This document shows, piece after piece, positions 44,907 to 53,346 of a stretch of 64,000 nt of DNA. Location of the stretch: the NCBI RefSeq assembly GCF_040645195.1, contig NZ_JBEYXW010000030.1, positions 1 through 64,000 of the forward strand. Direction: 5' to 3'. The stretch is from Prauserella_A sp040645195. GTDB lineage: Bacteria; Actinomycetota; Actinomycetes; Mycobacteriales; Pseudonocardiaceae. The position numbers and the translations under genes were made by a program. A model generated the notes under the pieces. It ran no database searches. It saw only the letters and a list, made by a program, of their open reading frames with translations, and was not told the origin of the DNA. How positions within the stretch are numbered: the first letter of the stretch is position 1; each line of letters opens with the position of its first letter.

Positions 44907-45701
44907 ATGTTCTTGACGCGCATCCGCAGGACGCAGGAGCGGCGCCTGCGGTTCAGTACACTGCTGCCCAGCGAACATACTGGCCTGGCGTTCACTGCCG
45001 CGCTCACCATCGGCTGGCATCTCACCGACGACTCCACCAATGGACAGACGACCGGCGAACGGGGCTCGCTCTTGCCGGCTATCCGCCAGGTTGTGCGTGA
45101 GCGCGCGAGCGAGCTGACGCCGGGCTGTTGCCTCCTCGATCCCGCTAGAGCTGAAGACGCAGTTCTCGCGACTCTCAGCCATCCCCAGAACACTGACCAT
45201 CTACCCGGAGCCTGCTGGCGGATCACCCGAGCACACCTTACGAGCAGCAAGCAGGATCGCGTACGCGCCGCCCGCGAACACACCGACATGTCCACCGAGC
45301 ACGCTCGCCTTCACCGCTCCCAGGCGCGACTGGACGCCATGCGCGACGTCATGACGGACCCGGCAACCTTGGCTGCATGGTGGCTCCGGCGCGTACCTCT
45401 GACGGATCTCCCCGCCGATGCGACGGCCACCGCCCTGGCGGGGTTCTCGCGCGCCATCGCGGCGCTTCCGCCCCCAGCGCAGTCACATCCCCCTGAGCAA
45501 TGGTTGGCTCGCCTTGCCGGGTGGTTCTGGTCCGAACTCGACCCTTCGCAGCGAGAACACCTATTGGATTCGCTGATCGAACTTGCGCGGCTGTACAAAG
45601 GTGACGAGTGGTCGGCGCACCTCAGCCGGAGCCGCGCCAGCAGGGCCGACCACCAGAACCGCACCGCCCCGACCAAGCAGGACCAAGTCGACGAAGGGTG
45701 A
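44907..45701 (+). CDS. Unknown third protein of the amyloid-motif operon
   Basis: A 264-aa protein starting 8 bp after the P-loop gene, in the same orientation. The N-terminus (RLRFSTLLPSEHTGLAFTAA, LTIGWHLTDD) and a C-terminal helical stretch (EHLLDSLIELARLYKGDEW) are visible; there is no membrane segment, signal peptide or catalytic motif I recognise. Close spacing implies a role with the putative sensor and effector, as a regulator, adaptor or immunity factor. A truncated IS3 copy begins within about 65 bp of its stop, but the C-terminus looks natural. Confidence 0.6.
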   Translation: MFLTRIRRTQERRLRFSTLLPSEHTGLAFTAALTIGWHLTDDSTNGQTTGERGSLLPAIRQVVRERASELTPGCCLLDPARAEDAVLATLSHPQNTDHLPGACWRITRAHLTSSKQDRVRAAREHTDMSTEHARLHRSQARLDAMRDVMTDPATLAAWWLRRVPLTDLPADATATALAGFSRAIAALPPPAQSHPPEQWLARLAGWFWSELDPSQREHLLDSLIELARLYKGDEWSAHLSRSRASRADHQNRTAPTKQDQVDEG

Positions 45702-46496
45702 CGTGGGAAGATCAACAGCCTTGGGAAACACCGAGACCGGGCACCCGTTCACAGTGGCTGCGAGAAGCGGTCGACACGGCCGCTGAGGCGGCAGCTAGGG
45801 GTGCTTACGGCTGCCGGAGGGTCGCCGCGGAGCTCAACCGGCGCGGACATGCCTGCAGCGTCGGCCTGGTTGCCGTGCTGATGCGCGAGGCCGGGTTGAA
45901 AGCCTGCCAGCCCCGGGCCTACAAGACCACCACTGTGCCCGGCGAGCAGCCGGTGGCCAGCCCGGACCTCATCGGCAGGGACTTCACCGGTGACACGCCC
46001 GGCACACGGCTGGTCGCTGACATCACCTATCTCAGGACCGGGCAGGGCTGGCTGTATCTGGCCACGGTGATCGATCTGGCGACCCGAATGGTCATCGGCT
46101 GGCAGCCGGCAGTCCACATGCGCACCTCGCTGGTGACCGACGCCCTGGCCATGGCGATCACCCACGGCCGCACCCGGCCGGGTGCGATCTTCCACAGCGA
46201 CCGCGGATGCCAATACACCTCGGCCGAGTTTTCCCTCTACTGCAAGGAAAATCAGATCCGAACCAGCCTCGGGCGGACCCGTTTTGGGACAACGCGGCTG
46301 CCGAATCATTCTTCGCCGCCCTGAAGAACGAGATGTATCACCGCGAACCGTTCCGCACCCGGGGCACATGCCAGGTTCGCCGTCGCCGACTACATCGAGG
46401 TGTTCTACAACCGGCAACGACTCCACAGCAGCCTCGGCTACCGCACCCCAGCCGGAGCACTGGCCGACCACCAGACCGCAGCAACCGCTGCCTAAT
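45702..46496 (+). pseudogene. IS3-family transposase (orfB), frameshifted
   Basis: Residues recognisable as IS3 orfB: the ARGAYGCRRVAAELNRRGH helix, LVADITYLRTGQGWLYLATV (first Asp), IFHSDRGCQYTSAEF (second Asp), then after a frame change WDNAAAESFFAALKNEMYHR (catalytic Glu), and after another RFAVADYIEVFYNRQRLHSS. So the DDE core is present but broken by two frameshifts near 46.28 and 46.37 kb. No orfA is visible, so the 5' end is also lost. Confidence 0.88.
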
Positions 46497-46666
46497 CAAC
46501 AACCAAGATCCTTGACACACCTCAACCTCACTCCGGTGGAGGAACTTGGTCATGGTGCAGCTGGGCGAGGACTTCTTCTGACGCCTAACACCCGCGTGAC
46601 GTCTGTACACGCCGGTGACGTGTCGCGCCTGAGCCATCCCGAACGGTCCGGTAAAGTGCCATGGTC

Positions 46667-46674
46667 AAGACAAC
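46667..46674. repeat. Target-site duplication, left copy
   Basis: AAGACAAC abuts the left end of the IS256-family element; the identical 8 bp follow its right end. Confidence 0.85.
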
Positions 46675-46703
46675 GGGACTGTTTCAAGATCGGTGGGTTC
46701 GGC
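46675..46703. repeat. IS256-family left terminal inverted repeat
   Basis: 29 bp pairing at 23 positions with the right repeat at 48055-48083. It carries the outer GGG-N-CTGT core. Confidence 0.85.
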
Positions 46704-46748
46704 CCGACACGCCGGGGCTGAGGTCCGGCGGGATGGGCACGGAGTGTG

Positions 46749-48047
46749 ATGAGTGTTGATGCTGTGACGACAGGGGCATCGAAGGAGAAGGCCGGCGCGC
46801 CGGAGACGAGCGCGCAGGAGCGGCTGGCCGCGGAGGTGATCAGGCAGGCGCAGGAGCAGGGGCTGGCCCTGACCGGGCCGGACGGGCTGCTGAAGCAGCT
46901 GACGAAGACGGTGCTGGAGACCGCGCTGGAGGCGGAGATGACCGAGCACCTCGGGCATGCCAAGCACGCCGACGAGCCCGGTCGTGAGGGCAGGAACGTG
47001 CGGAACGGCTCGCGGGCCAAGACGGTGGTCTCCGATGCGGTGGGCGAAGTGCAGGTTCGGGTGCCGCGAGACCGTGAGGGCAGCTTCGAGCCGGTGATCG
47101 TGAAAAAGCGGCAGCGTCGGCTCGGGAGTGTCGATGAGATCGTGTTGTCGTTGTATGCGAAAGGGCTGACAACGGGCGAGATTTCCGCGCATTTCGCCGA
47201 GATTTATGGCGCGTCGGTGTCGAAGGAGACGGTGTCGCGGATTACCGATGCTGTGGTGTCGGAGATGCAGGAATGGCAGTCGCGTCCGCTTGATGAGGTG
47301 TACGCGGCGGTGTTCATTGACGCGATTGTTGTGAAAGTGCGGGATGGGCAGGTCGCCAACCGCGCGTTCTACGCGGCGATCGGGGTGACACTCGAGGGTC
47401 GTAAGGATGTGCTCGGCCTGTGGGCCGGGACCGGTGGTGAGGGAGCGAAGTTCTGGTTGCAGGTGTTGCAGGATTTGAAGAACCGTGGCATGAAGGACGT
47501 GTTCTTCGTGGTCTGCGACGGGTTGAAGGGGTTGCCGGATGTGGTGGCTGATGTGTGGCCGCAGGCCCGGGTGCAGACCTGTGTGATTCATTTGATTCGC
47601 AATTCTTTCCGGATCGCGTCGAAGCGTGATTGGGACGCGCTGAAGAAAGATCTTAAGCCGATCTACGCGGCTGCGACCGTCACGGCTGCGGAGGTGGCGT
47701 TGGACGAGTTGGAAGAGAAGTGGGGTGGCCAGTATTCGGCGATGATCCGTCTGTGGCGCAATGCGTGGGAGGAGTTCACTCCCTTCTTGGATTACGATCC
47801 CGAAATTCGGCGTGTGTTGTGCTCGACGAATGCCATTGAATCGCTCAATGCGCGGTATCGTAAGGCTGTGCGGGCACGAGGTCACTTCCCCACGGAACAA
47901 GCTGCGTTAAAGTGTCTCTACCTCGTCACCCGATCGCTGGACCCGACCGGCAAGGGGCAGACACGGTGGACGATGCGGTGGAAACCCGCCCTGAACGCGT
48001 TCGCGAACACATTCAGTGATCGCTGGCCGAGCGCCCAGAAGTACTAA
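46749..48047 (+). CDS. IS256-family (Mutator-type) transposase
   Basis: A 432-aa DDE transposase. N-terminal LLKQLTKTVLETALEAEMTE and HLGHAKH are typical of the family; catalytic residues lie in AAVFIDAIVVKVRDG (first Asp), FFVVCDGLKGLPDVV (second Asp) and CSTNAIESLNARYRKAVRAR (Glu). The ATG at 46749 has GGAG 5 nt upstream; a GTG one codon earlier is possible. Length and motifs are complete. Confidence 0.96.
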   Translation: MSVDAVTTGASKEKAGAPETSAQERLAAEVIRQAQEQGLALTGPDGLLKQLTKTVLETALEAEMTEHLGHAKHADEPGREGRNVRNGSRAKTVVSDAVGEVQVRVPRDREGSFEPVIVKKRQRRLGSVDEIVLSLYAKGLTTGEISAHFAEIYGASVSKETVSRITDAVVSEMQEWQSRPLDEVYAAVFIDAIVVKVRDGQVANRAFYAAIGVTLEGRKDVLGLWAGTGGEGAKFWLQVLQDLKNRGMKDVFFVVCDGLKGLPDVVADVWPQARVQTCVIHLIRNSFRIASKRDWDALKKDLKPIYAAATVTAAEVALDELEEKWGGQYSAMIRLWRNAWEEFTPFLDYDPEIRRVLCSTNAIESLNARYRKAVRARGHFPTEQAALKCLYLVTRSLDPTGKGQTRWTMRWKPALNAFANTFSDRWPSAQKY

Positions 48048-48054
48048 CCGCAAA

Positions 48055-48083
48055 CGCCGAAAACACCGAACTTGTTACAGACC
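48055..48083. repeat. IS256-family right terminal inverted repeat
   Basis: Right end of the element, complementary to the left repeat, ending ACAGACCC. Confidence 0.85.
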
Positions 48084-48091
48084 CAAGACAA
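48084..48091. repeat. Target-site duplication, right copy
   Basis: AAGACAAC, identical to 46667-46674. Confidence 0.85.
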
Positions 48092-48201
48092 CTTCATAGA
48101 CGAGTTGATCAGTTGATCGATTGCCTTGGAAGAGACGTGCTCGTGCTGAGCTTGCCTGTTGGTGGTCGTGCGATTTTTCGGTCGCAGGGATTTTCCCTAC
48201 T

Positions 48202-49863
48202 CTAGGGGTTCAAGTCCCCCCTCGGACACAACCCATAACCCCACATGTGCGCGTCGAGTGCTATCTCGGCGCGCACTTCGTGTTTTCCGGGTCGGTAGGT
48301 CAGGGCCAAGCCTAGTTTGCGGTAGACGTCGGCTTTGTCGTCGGGGTTGGCCTGGTCGATGACGGTTCTGAGATCACCTAGTTCATGGATCAGTGTGTCG
48401 ATGTCGCTAGTGGCCAGGCGTTGTGGCTGGTGTGTGGTCCTGGTGGCGGCGACGGCTTGGGCGCGGTGGGCTTGGATCTCGGTGATCCACTGGGTGACCA
48501 GGGTGGGGTCGGTTCCGGCTTCGAGTGCTTTGCGGTAGTGGGTCAGTTTGGCGTCGCATTCGCGGATGGTGTGTTCGGTCGCGAGGCGATCGGGGTCGGT
48601 GGTGGGGTCGGGTTGTGACTCGGCGAGTGCGGTGAGTGTGTCGCGCAGGCGGTGCGGTGCGAACAGTGTGACGAGCCAGTTGTCGAGTGTGGGGAGGATG
48701 TCGCGTTCGGCGAGGTAGACGTTGCGGGGGTGGATGACTTTGTTGGCGAGTCCGTATTCGGTGGGGAAACGGCAGCGGTAGTAGGGCTGGTGGCGGGTGT
48801 ATTGGCCTTGCATCCGGCGTTGGCAGAGACCGCAGAGCAGGAGCCCACGCAGACCGTAGGTGCGCTTGACGCGCTGCCGGTCGCGGGTGTTGCGTCCCTT
48901 CCCGTTGGCGGCCAACAGGGTTTGCGCTCGCGCGAAGGTGTCGGCGTCGACGAGGGGTTCGTGGACGGGGTCGGTCGAGGAGATCCAGGCGTCCTTGTTG
49001 TTCCACACCAGCTTCGTGGCGTGGCCGAGGGCGACGTTGTCGACGTCGAGCAGGCGTTCGTCTTTGCGCTGCCGGTTCCAGACTTGGTGGCCGGTGTAGC
49101 GCGGGTTCTTCAGGATGGTGCGGATGGCACCTTTGGACCAGGCGGTGCCGCAGCGGTGTGTGTTGCGTTCGGGGTCGTGTGCCGAGGGGCAGGGGATACC
49201 GTCGCGGGTCAGATCTTCTGCCAGGGAGTACAGGCCTTGTCCGACGAGGTAGGACGTGAAGATGCGCCGCACGACGGGTGCGGCGGCGGGGTCGGGTTCC
49301 AGGCGATGCAGACGGCGACCTTCGGCGGCTTTGCCCGGGTTGGGGTGGGGCCTGGCGTCAGCGAGCCGGTAGCCATACGGTGGGCGGCCGCCGAGGTAGC
49401 GGCCTTCGAGTTTGGCTTGGGCGGCCATGGCAGAGCGCACGCGGACCTTGATGCGGTTGCGTTCGCCCTTGGACATGCCACCGAAGACCGACATGACCAG
49501 GTCGTGCGCTTCGGATTCGGGGTCGATCGCGCCGCCGACTTCCGGGACCCAGAGTTCGACTCCGTAGTGGACGAACACAGGGAAGGTCAGGCCGTACTGG
49601 TTGCCGTAGAAGGCGCGCTGAGGTTCGCCCACGACCACCGCCTCGAAGCCCCGGGCTGGCTGCTTGAGCAGATCGAGAAGCGCCGAGGCCCGGGGACGGC
49701 GCTTCCACGGCAGCGAACGTGACTGGCCGATGTCGAAGAACTCGGTGACGATCTGTCCGCCCGGCCCGATCACCGCCCGGGCCCGTTCGAGCTGCCAATT
49801 GCGCGACGCCTCGGGGTCTTGCTGGTCTTCGGTCGAAACCCGGCCGTAGAAGGCGTAGCGCAT
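48202..49863 (-). CDS. Large serine recombinase (integrase)
   Basis: A 553-aa site-specific recombinase. The resolvase domain starts MRYAFYGRVSTEDQQ (nucleophile S10) and contains FGGMSKGERNRIKVRVRSAM; the recombinase domain has GGRPPYGYRL and ILKNPRYTGHQVWNR. A zinc ribbon follows (LLLCGLCQRRMQGQY, YYRCRF), then a coiled coil. AGGAGG lies before the ATG at 49863; a GTG one codon upstream is an alternative. The C-terminus ends CPRGDLNP because the last codons are the complement of a tRNA-like T-arm, so the gene ends inside its probable attachment site. Confidence 0.94.
   Translation of the reverse strand: MRYAFYGRVSTEDQQDPEASRNWQLERARAVIGPGGQIVTEFFDIGQSRSLPWKRRPRASALLDLLKQPARGFEAVVVGEPQRAFYGNQYGLTFPVFVHYGVELWVPEVGGAIDPESEAHDLVMSVFGGMSKGERNRIKVRVRSAMAAQAKLEGRYLGGRPPYGYRLADARPHPNPGKAAEGRRLHRLEPDPAAAPVVRRIFTSYLVGQGLYSLAEDLTRDGIPCPSAHDPERNTHRCGTAWSKGAIRTILKNPRYTGHQVWNRQRKDERLLDVDNVALGHATKLVWNNKDAWISSTDPVHEPLVDADTFARAQTLLAANGKGRNTRDRQRVKRTYGLRGLLLCGLCQRRMQGQYTRHQPYYRCRFPTEYGLANKVIHPRNVYLAERDILPTLDNWLVTLFAPHRLRDTLTALAESQPDPTTDPDRLATEHTIRECDAKLTHYRKALEAGTDPTLVTQWITEIQAHRAQAVAATRTTHQPQRLATSDIDTLIHELGDLRTVIDQANPDDKADVYRKLGLALTYRPGKHEVRAEIALDAHMWGYGLCPRGDLNP
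48205..48228. other. tRNA 3'-end-like sequence, probable attachment site of an integrative element
   Basis: GGGG-TTCAAGT-CCCC is a T-arm, followed by CTCGGAC and A, as at the 3' acceptor strand of a tRNA. The 5' portion of a tRNA is not present upstream, so it is a fragment and not a functional gene. The adjacent serine recombinase gene reads into it, the common layout of an integration site (att) beside an integrase. Confidence 0.6.
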
Positions 49864-50054
49864 CACACCTCCTGAGAGTGCGTGCTCGTGCTGCGACGGG
49901 CGTTGCGTAGCAACCGCAGCAGTGCACGCGCGGCCGGAGGACTCAGTTGCGGCGGCACTTCGGGTGTAGTCACCGTGAGCGGGTCACTTCGTCCGCGCGG
50001 ACGCGGATGCGGGCGGGAGCCACGCGGGGTACGACCAGCCGGAGAGCGTCTCAT
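49863..50054 (-). CDS. Small protein coupled to the serine recombinase
   Basis: A 63-aa predicted protein ending PQLSPPAARALLRLLRNARR and STSTHSQEV. Its stop overlaps the recombinase start (TGATG), and the recombinase Shine-Dalgarno lies in its last codons, so the two are translationally coupled. GAAGGAAGGACCAGGA precedes its ATG. I do not recognise the family; it may be a recombinase accessory factor or a non-functional leader. Confidence 0.5.
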   Translation of the reverse strand: MRRSPAGRTPRGSRPHPRPRGRSDPLTVTTPEVPPQLSPPAARALLRLLRNARRSTSTHSQEV

Positions 50055-50492
50055 TCCTGGTCCTTCCTTCTCAGCGCAGGCGTACCTGCGCGGATGCCAT
50101 AGGTGTCCATCCACGCTCTGTACTGGGCAGGCAGTCAAGCTTGTCGTCACACGTCGTCGAACAGTGGCGGCAAGCAGCGAAGATGGCCACGCGCCTCAGC
50201 TGTTGACGTGCACGCCTTCGCCTCGTCAAAGCCGTGGCTTTCATGCGGTTCATCCGCAATACCGACCCAGCAGGCACTAGGAGACAACGAGTTGCTCATC
50301 CGTTAAGCGATTCACGCGTACGGGACCGTCGTCGTGCCGCAGTGTGGTGGGCGAAACCGACAACCTGCCGCCGCGGATCGTGAGGTCGCAGGCTGGTATC
50401 ACAAATCGTCGTGCTGTCTCGTCGTAGTGGTGAGAAATCGTCACGCACACCGAATGTAGGCATCCGGCGAAACAGAAACGGACGGAAACCCG
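50055..50492. other. Intergenic, no supported gene
   Basis: 438 bp between the recombinase unit and the divergent P450. No coding region, repeat or clear promoter was found. Confidence 0.4.
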
Positions 50493-51686
50493 ATGACGCA
50501 AGCTCCGAACCTGCCGTTGCCGATGCGCCGCGATGGCCTCGACCCGGCTGGTGAACTGCGCAGAGCACGCGACGAGGAGGGCGTGGTGCCGATCACGACC
50601 CCGGCCGGTCAGCCCGCGTACTTGGTCTGTCGTCGCCAGGACGTCCGTGAGGTGCTGTCCGACTTCGACCGGTTCGGCACCGCGGCGAGCCAGATCCCGG
50701 GGGCCGAGATGGCCGACAAGCAGGAGGCGGAAAAGTTGCGCGCCGGGCAGCTGATCAGCTTCGACCCACCCGAGCACACGCGGCTGCGGCGGATGCTGAC
50801 CCCGGAGTTCACCGTGCGCCGGATACGTCGGCTCGAGCCGAGGATCACCGAGATCGTCGAGGCGGCGCTCGACGACCTGGAAGCCGCCGGCCGACCGGCG
50901 GACCTGGTGGCGCACTTCGCGTTGCCGGTGCCGTCGCTGGTGATTTGCGAGTTGCTCGGCGTGCCCTACGCCGACCGCGCTGAGTTCCAGGAACGCGCCA
51001 TGCGGATGCTGGACACCTCGCTGCCGCTGGAGGTCAGGATGGCCGTCCAGCGGGAAGGCCGGACCTATATGGCCGACCTGGTCGCCGACGCTCAGGCTGA
51101 TCCCGGTGACGACATGCTCGGCATGCTCGTCCGCGACCACGGCCACGACCTTGACACCGACGAACTGATCGGCATCGCCGAGCTGCTGCTGCTCGCCGGC
51201 CACGAGACGACCTCGAACATGCTCGGCCTCGGCACCCTGGCCCTGCTGCGCCACCCCGACCAGCTCGCCGCGTTGCGCGACGACCCGGACCTGATCGACT
51301 CCGCGGTGGAGGAGTTGCTGCGCTGGCTGTCGGTGGTGAACTGGATGCCCCCACGCCGGGCCACGATCGACGTCGAACTCGCAGGCCACACCATTCCGGC
51401 CGGTTCCATGGTGGTGCCCTCACTGGTGGCGGCCAACCGCGACCACGCCACCGCCGACGACCCCGACCGCCTCGACCTCGCCCGGTCGGCAACCCAGCAC
51501 GTCGCCCTGGGCCACGGCGTGCACCACTGCCTCGGCGCGCCGCTGGCGAGGATGGAGCTACGTCTCGCGTTCCCGGCCCTGCTGCGCCGCTTCCCCGCTC
51601 TGGCCCTGGCCGAATCCTACGAGTTGCTGGACTTCCGGGAGTTCAACGTCGTCTACGGCGTGCGATCCCTGCCTGTCACGTGGTGA
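50493..51686 (+). CDS. Cytochrome P450
   Basis: A 397-aa soluble bacterial P450. I-helix oxygen-activation motif LLLAGHETTSN (235-242), the K-helix E-x-x-R in VEELLRWL (E274/R277), the meander, and the heme loop ALGHGVHHCLGAPLAR with the axial thiolate C346; the usual Phe of the F-G-x-G loop is Leu. Such enzymes hydroxylate hydrophobic molecules using ferredoxin-supplied electrons; no partner ferredoxin is adjacent. Two terpene-synthase-like genes lie 4-8 kb away, so terpene oxidation is conceivable but unproven. The Shine-Dalgarno is weak. Confidence 0.95.
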   Translation: MTQAPNLPLPMRRDGLDPAGELRRARDEEGVVPITTPAGQPAYLVCRRQDVREVLSDFDRFGTAASQIPGAEMADKQEAEKLRAGQLISFDPPEHTRLRRMLTPEFTVRRIRRLEPRITEIVEAALDDLEAAGRPADLVAHFALPVPSLVICELLGVPYADRAEFQERAMRMLDTSLPLEVRMAVQREGRTYMADLVADAQADPGDDMLGMLVRDHGHDLDTDELIGIAELLLLAGHETTSNMLGLGTLALLRHPDQLAALRDDPDLIDSAVEELLRWLSVVNWMPPRRATIDVELAGHTIPAGSMVVPSLVAANRDHATADDPDRLDLARSATQHVALGHGVHHCLGAPLARMELRLAFPALLRRFPALALAESYELLDFREFNVVYGVRSLPVTW

Positions 51687-51739
51687 GCGGGAGGCCGATC
51701 GTTCGGCAGGACACCTGGTGGTCAGCGGCCAGAGCCTCC

Positions 51740-51851
51740 TTGATCAAGGTGCGGGCCAACTTCGTTGCCGACTGCGGCCGGTACATGTTTCCACTGCCAC
51801 AACGCCGAGCACGAGGACATGGGCATGATGGCCGACTTCGAGGTCGTCTGA
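51740..51851 (+). pseudogene. Multicopper oxidase C-terminal fragment
   Basis: Reading KVRANFVADCGRYMF, then after a one-base frame change FHCHNAEHEDMGMMADFEVV and a stop. H-C-H-x3-H is the type 1/type 3 copper motif at the end of multicopper oxidases, with the axial Met. Only the last about 38 residues survive, with a frameshift at 51.79 kb. Confidence 0.75.
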
Positions 51852-51896
51852 CGGGTCCACGTCACGGGTTTGTCCACTGAGGAATTGGGAGATCGG

Positions 51897-53225
51897 ATGA
51901 CTGTGCGCCACAAGTTGTTGGCCTGTCTGGCTGTTCCGTCGTTGGTGGTGTCCTCGCTCGTCGTCGCACCCGCGACGGCCGGCGCCGACCCGCTGTCGCT
52001 GTCGAATTTCGAGCTGCGGCCGAACGCCTACGGCACCGACCTGCGCGACCGGGCCGACGCGTTGCCGCTCGTGAAGGCGACCGTCAGCGACATCATGAAC
52101 GACCTGAACCGGAAGGACGACAATCCGGTCCAGATCCACGGGGCCTGCGAACCCGCCGCAGTGGCGGACGCGGACATCCCCCCGCTGATCACCAGAAGCC
52201 TCTGCTTCCAGAACGACGACAACGAAACCACGCAGTGGTACCCGCAAGGGGTGACCACGGTCGCCGACATGCAGGCAGACCAGGAGTGGGGCTCCGGCAA
52301 CCAGCCGGTGCTGGTGAGCTGGTACGACAAGAACGATCCCCTCTCGATCAAGGGCGTCCGCATCAGCTTCATGAACCCCTACACCGGCGCCTACCGCCAC
52401 GTGCTCCTGGTGTACCCCAAGACCATCAGGGCCCGCCCTGACTACGAGTCCGTCCGGGTGTCGCAGGACATCACGCACCCTGACCACTCGACGTCGCTGC
52501 ACGCCGGCGGGATCGTCTGGTACGGCAACTACCTGTTCGTCGCCGACACCAACCGCGGCTTCCGGATGTTCGACATGCGCCGCATCTACGACCTCGGCGC
52601 GTCGAAGAACGGCACGACGGAGGGCCCGGTCAAGGTCGGCTTCCAGGAAGACACCCAGAAGTACCACGCCTACGCCTACCGCTACATCATGCCGCAGGTC
52701 GGTTCCTGGACCCGCACCGCCGCCGACGGCACGGACTGCAGCGCCAGCGACGGGTCGCCGAACTTCTCATACACCTCGCTCGACCGCGCCGGCGCCAACC
52801 ACCTACTCGCAGGCGAGTACTGCAACGCTTCGACGGCCACCAACGGCCGGGTGGCCGCCTGGCCGATCGCGGGTGCCTTCGACAGCAACGGCGAGCTGAT
52901 CATGAACACCGCCTACCGCTGGCAAGCGGACGCGGCGTACAAGATCCCGGACACGCCGCGGCGGATCCAGGGCGCGACCCGCTTCAACGGCCGGTGGTAC
53001 CTGAGCCAGAGCAACCAGACCAACGCTGGCAAGCTACACATCACCGCGAAGGTGACCTCGCCGATCGGCACGCTGAACGTGGTGGACAGCCAGACGCTGA
53101 CCATCGGCCCGGAGGACCTATCTCACTGGCCGAACGGCACCCAGAGCCCCTCGCTCGGTGCCATGTGGACCGTGGCCGAGCACGAAGGCAAGCGCATGGT
53201 CTACTCGGTGACGCCGATCCTCTGA
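51897..53225 (+). CDS. Secreted protein of unknown function
   Basis: A 442-aa protein with a Sec signal peptide (MTVRHKLLACLAVPSL... cleavage near ATAGA-DP, residue about 31). The mature part contains AGGIVWYGNYLFVADTNRGF, suggesting a beta-propeller-like secreted domain. No catalytic motif is evident. Four cysteines (CEPAAV, LCFQND, DCSAS, YCNAST) may form disulfides. GGGAGATCGG precedes the ATG at 51897. It stands alone, followed by a stem-loop terminator. I know the family only as a hypothetical secreted protein of actinomycetes. Confidence 0.87.
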   Translation: MTVRHKLLACLAVPSLVVSSLVVAPATAGADPLSLSNFELRPNAYGTDLRDRADALPLVKATVSDIMNDLNRKDDNPVQIHGACEPAAVADADIPPLITRSLCFQNDDNETTQWYPQGVTTVADMQADQEWGSGNQPVLVSWYDKNDPLSIKGVRISFMNPYTGAYRHVLLVYPKTIRARPDYESVRVSQDITHPDHSTSLHAGGIVWYGNYLFVADTNRGFRMFDMRRIYDLGASKNGTTEGPVKVGFQEDTQKYHAYAYRYIMPQVGSWTRTAADGTDCSASDGSPNFSYTSLDRAGANHLLAGEYCNASTATNGRVAAWPIAGAFDSNGELIMNTAYRWQADAAYKIPDTPRRIQGATRFNGRWYLSQSNQTNAGKLHITAKVTSPIGTLNVVDSQTLTIGPEDLSHWPNGTQSPSLGAMWTVAEHEGKRMVYSVTPIL

Positions 53226-53238
53226 CCACGACCGCTGT

Positions 53239-53273
53239 CTGGGCCGCTCGCGCGGGTGATGCGGGCGGCCCAG
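53239..53273. terminator. Stem-loop terminator after the secreted-protein gene
   Basis: CTGGGCCGC and GCGGCCCAG form a 9-bp perfect stem with a 17-nt loop, 13 nt after the stop at 53225. No U-run follows, as is common in actinomycetes. Confidence 0.65.
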
Positions 53274-53346
53274 CCGCTTGGTGGGCTGACGGTGCGGTGC
53301 GTCAGACCAGGGCTTGGTAGTAGGACTGTCATCGACGGGTAAGTAG

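Larger units (their letters stand above)
46675..48083 (+). mobile_element. Intact IS256-family insertion sequence
   Basis: 1409 bp bounded by imperfect 29-bp inverted repeats. The left end starts GGGACTGTTTCAAGATCGG and the right end, read inward on the minus strand, GGGTCTGTAACAAGTTCGG; 23 of 29 positions match. Both ends are flanked by AAGACAAC, an 8-bp target duplication as expected for IS256. The single transposase gene is full length, so the element looks recently inserted and potentially active. Confidence 0.9.

Noticed and set aside
48140..48240. Complete tRNA gene
   Set aside because: Only the T-arm and 3' acceptor strand are present; no 5' acceptor, D-arm or anticodon arm could be folded upstream.
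50103..50306. Short plus-strand frame upstream of the P450
   Set aside because: No ribosome site or conserved features; composition looks non-coding.
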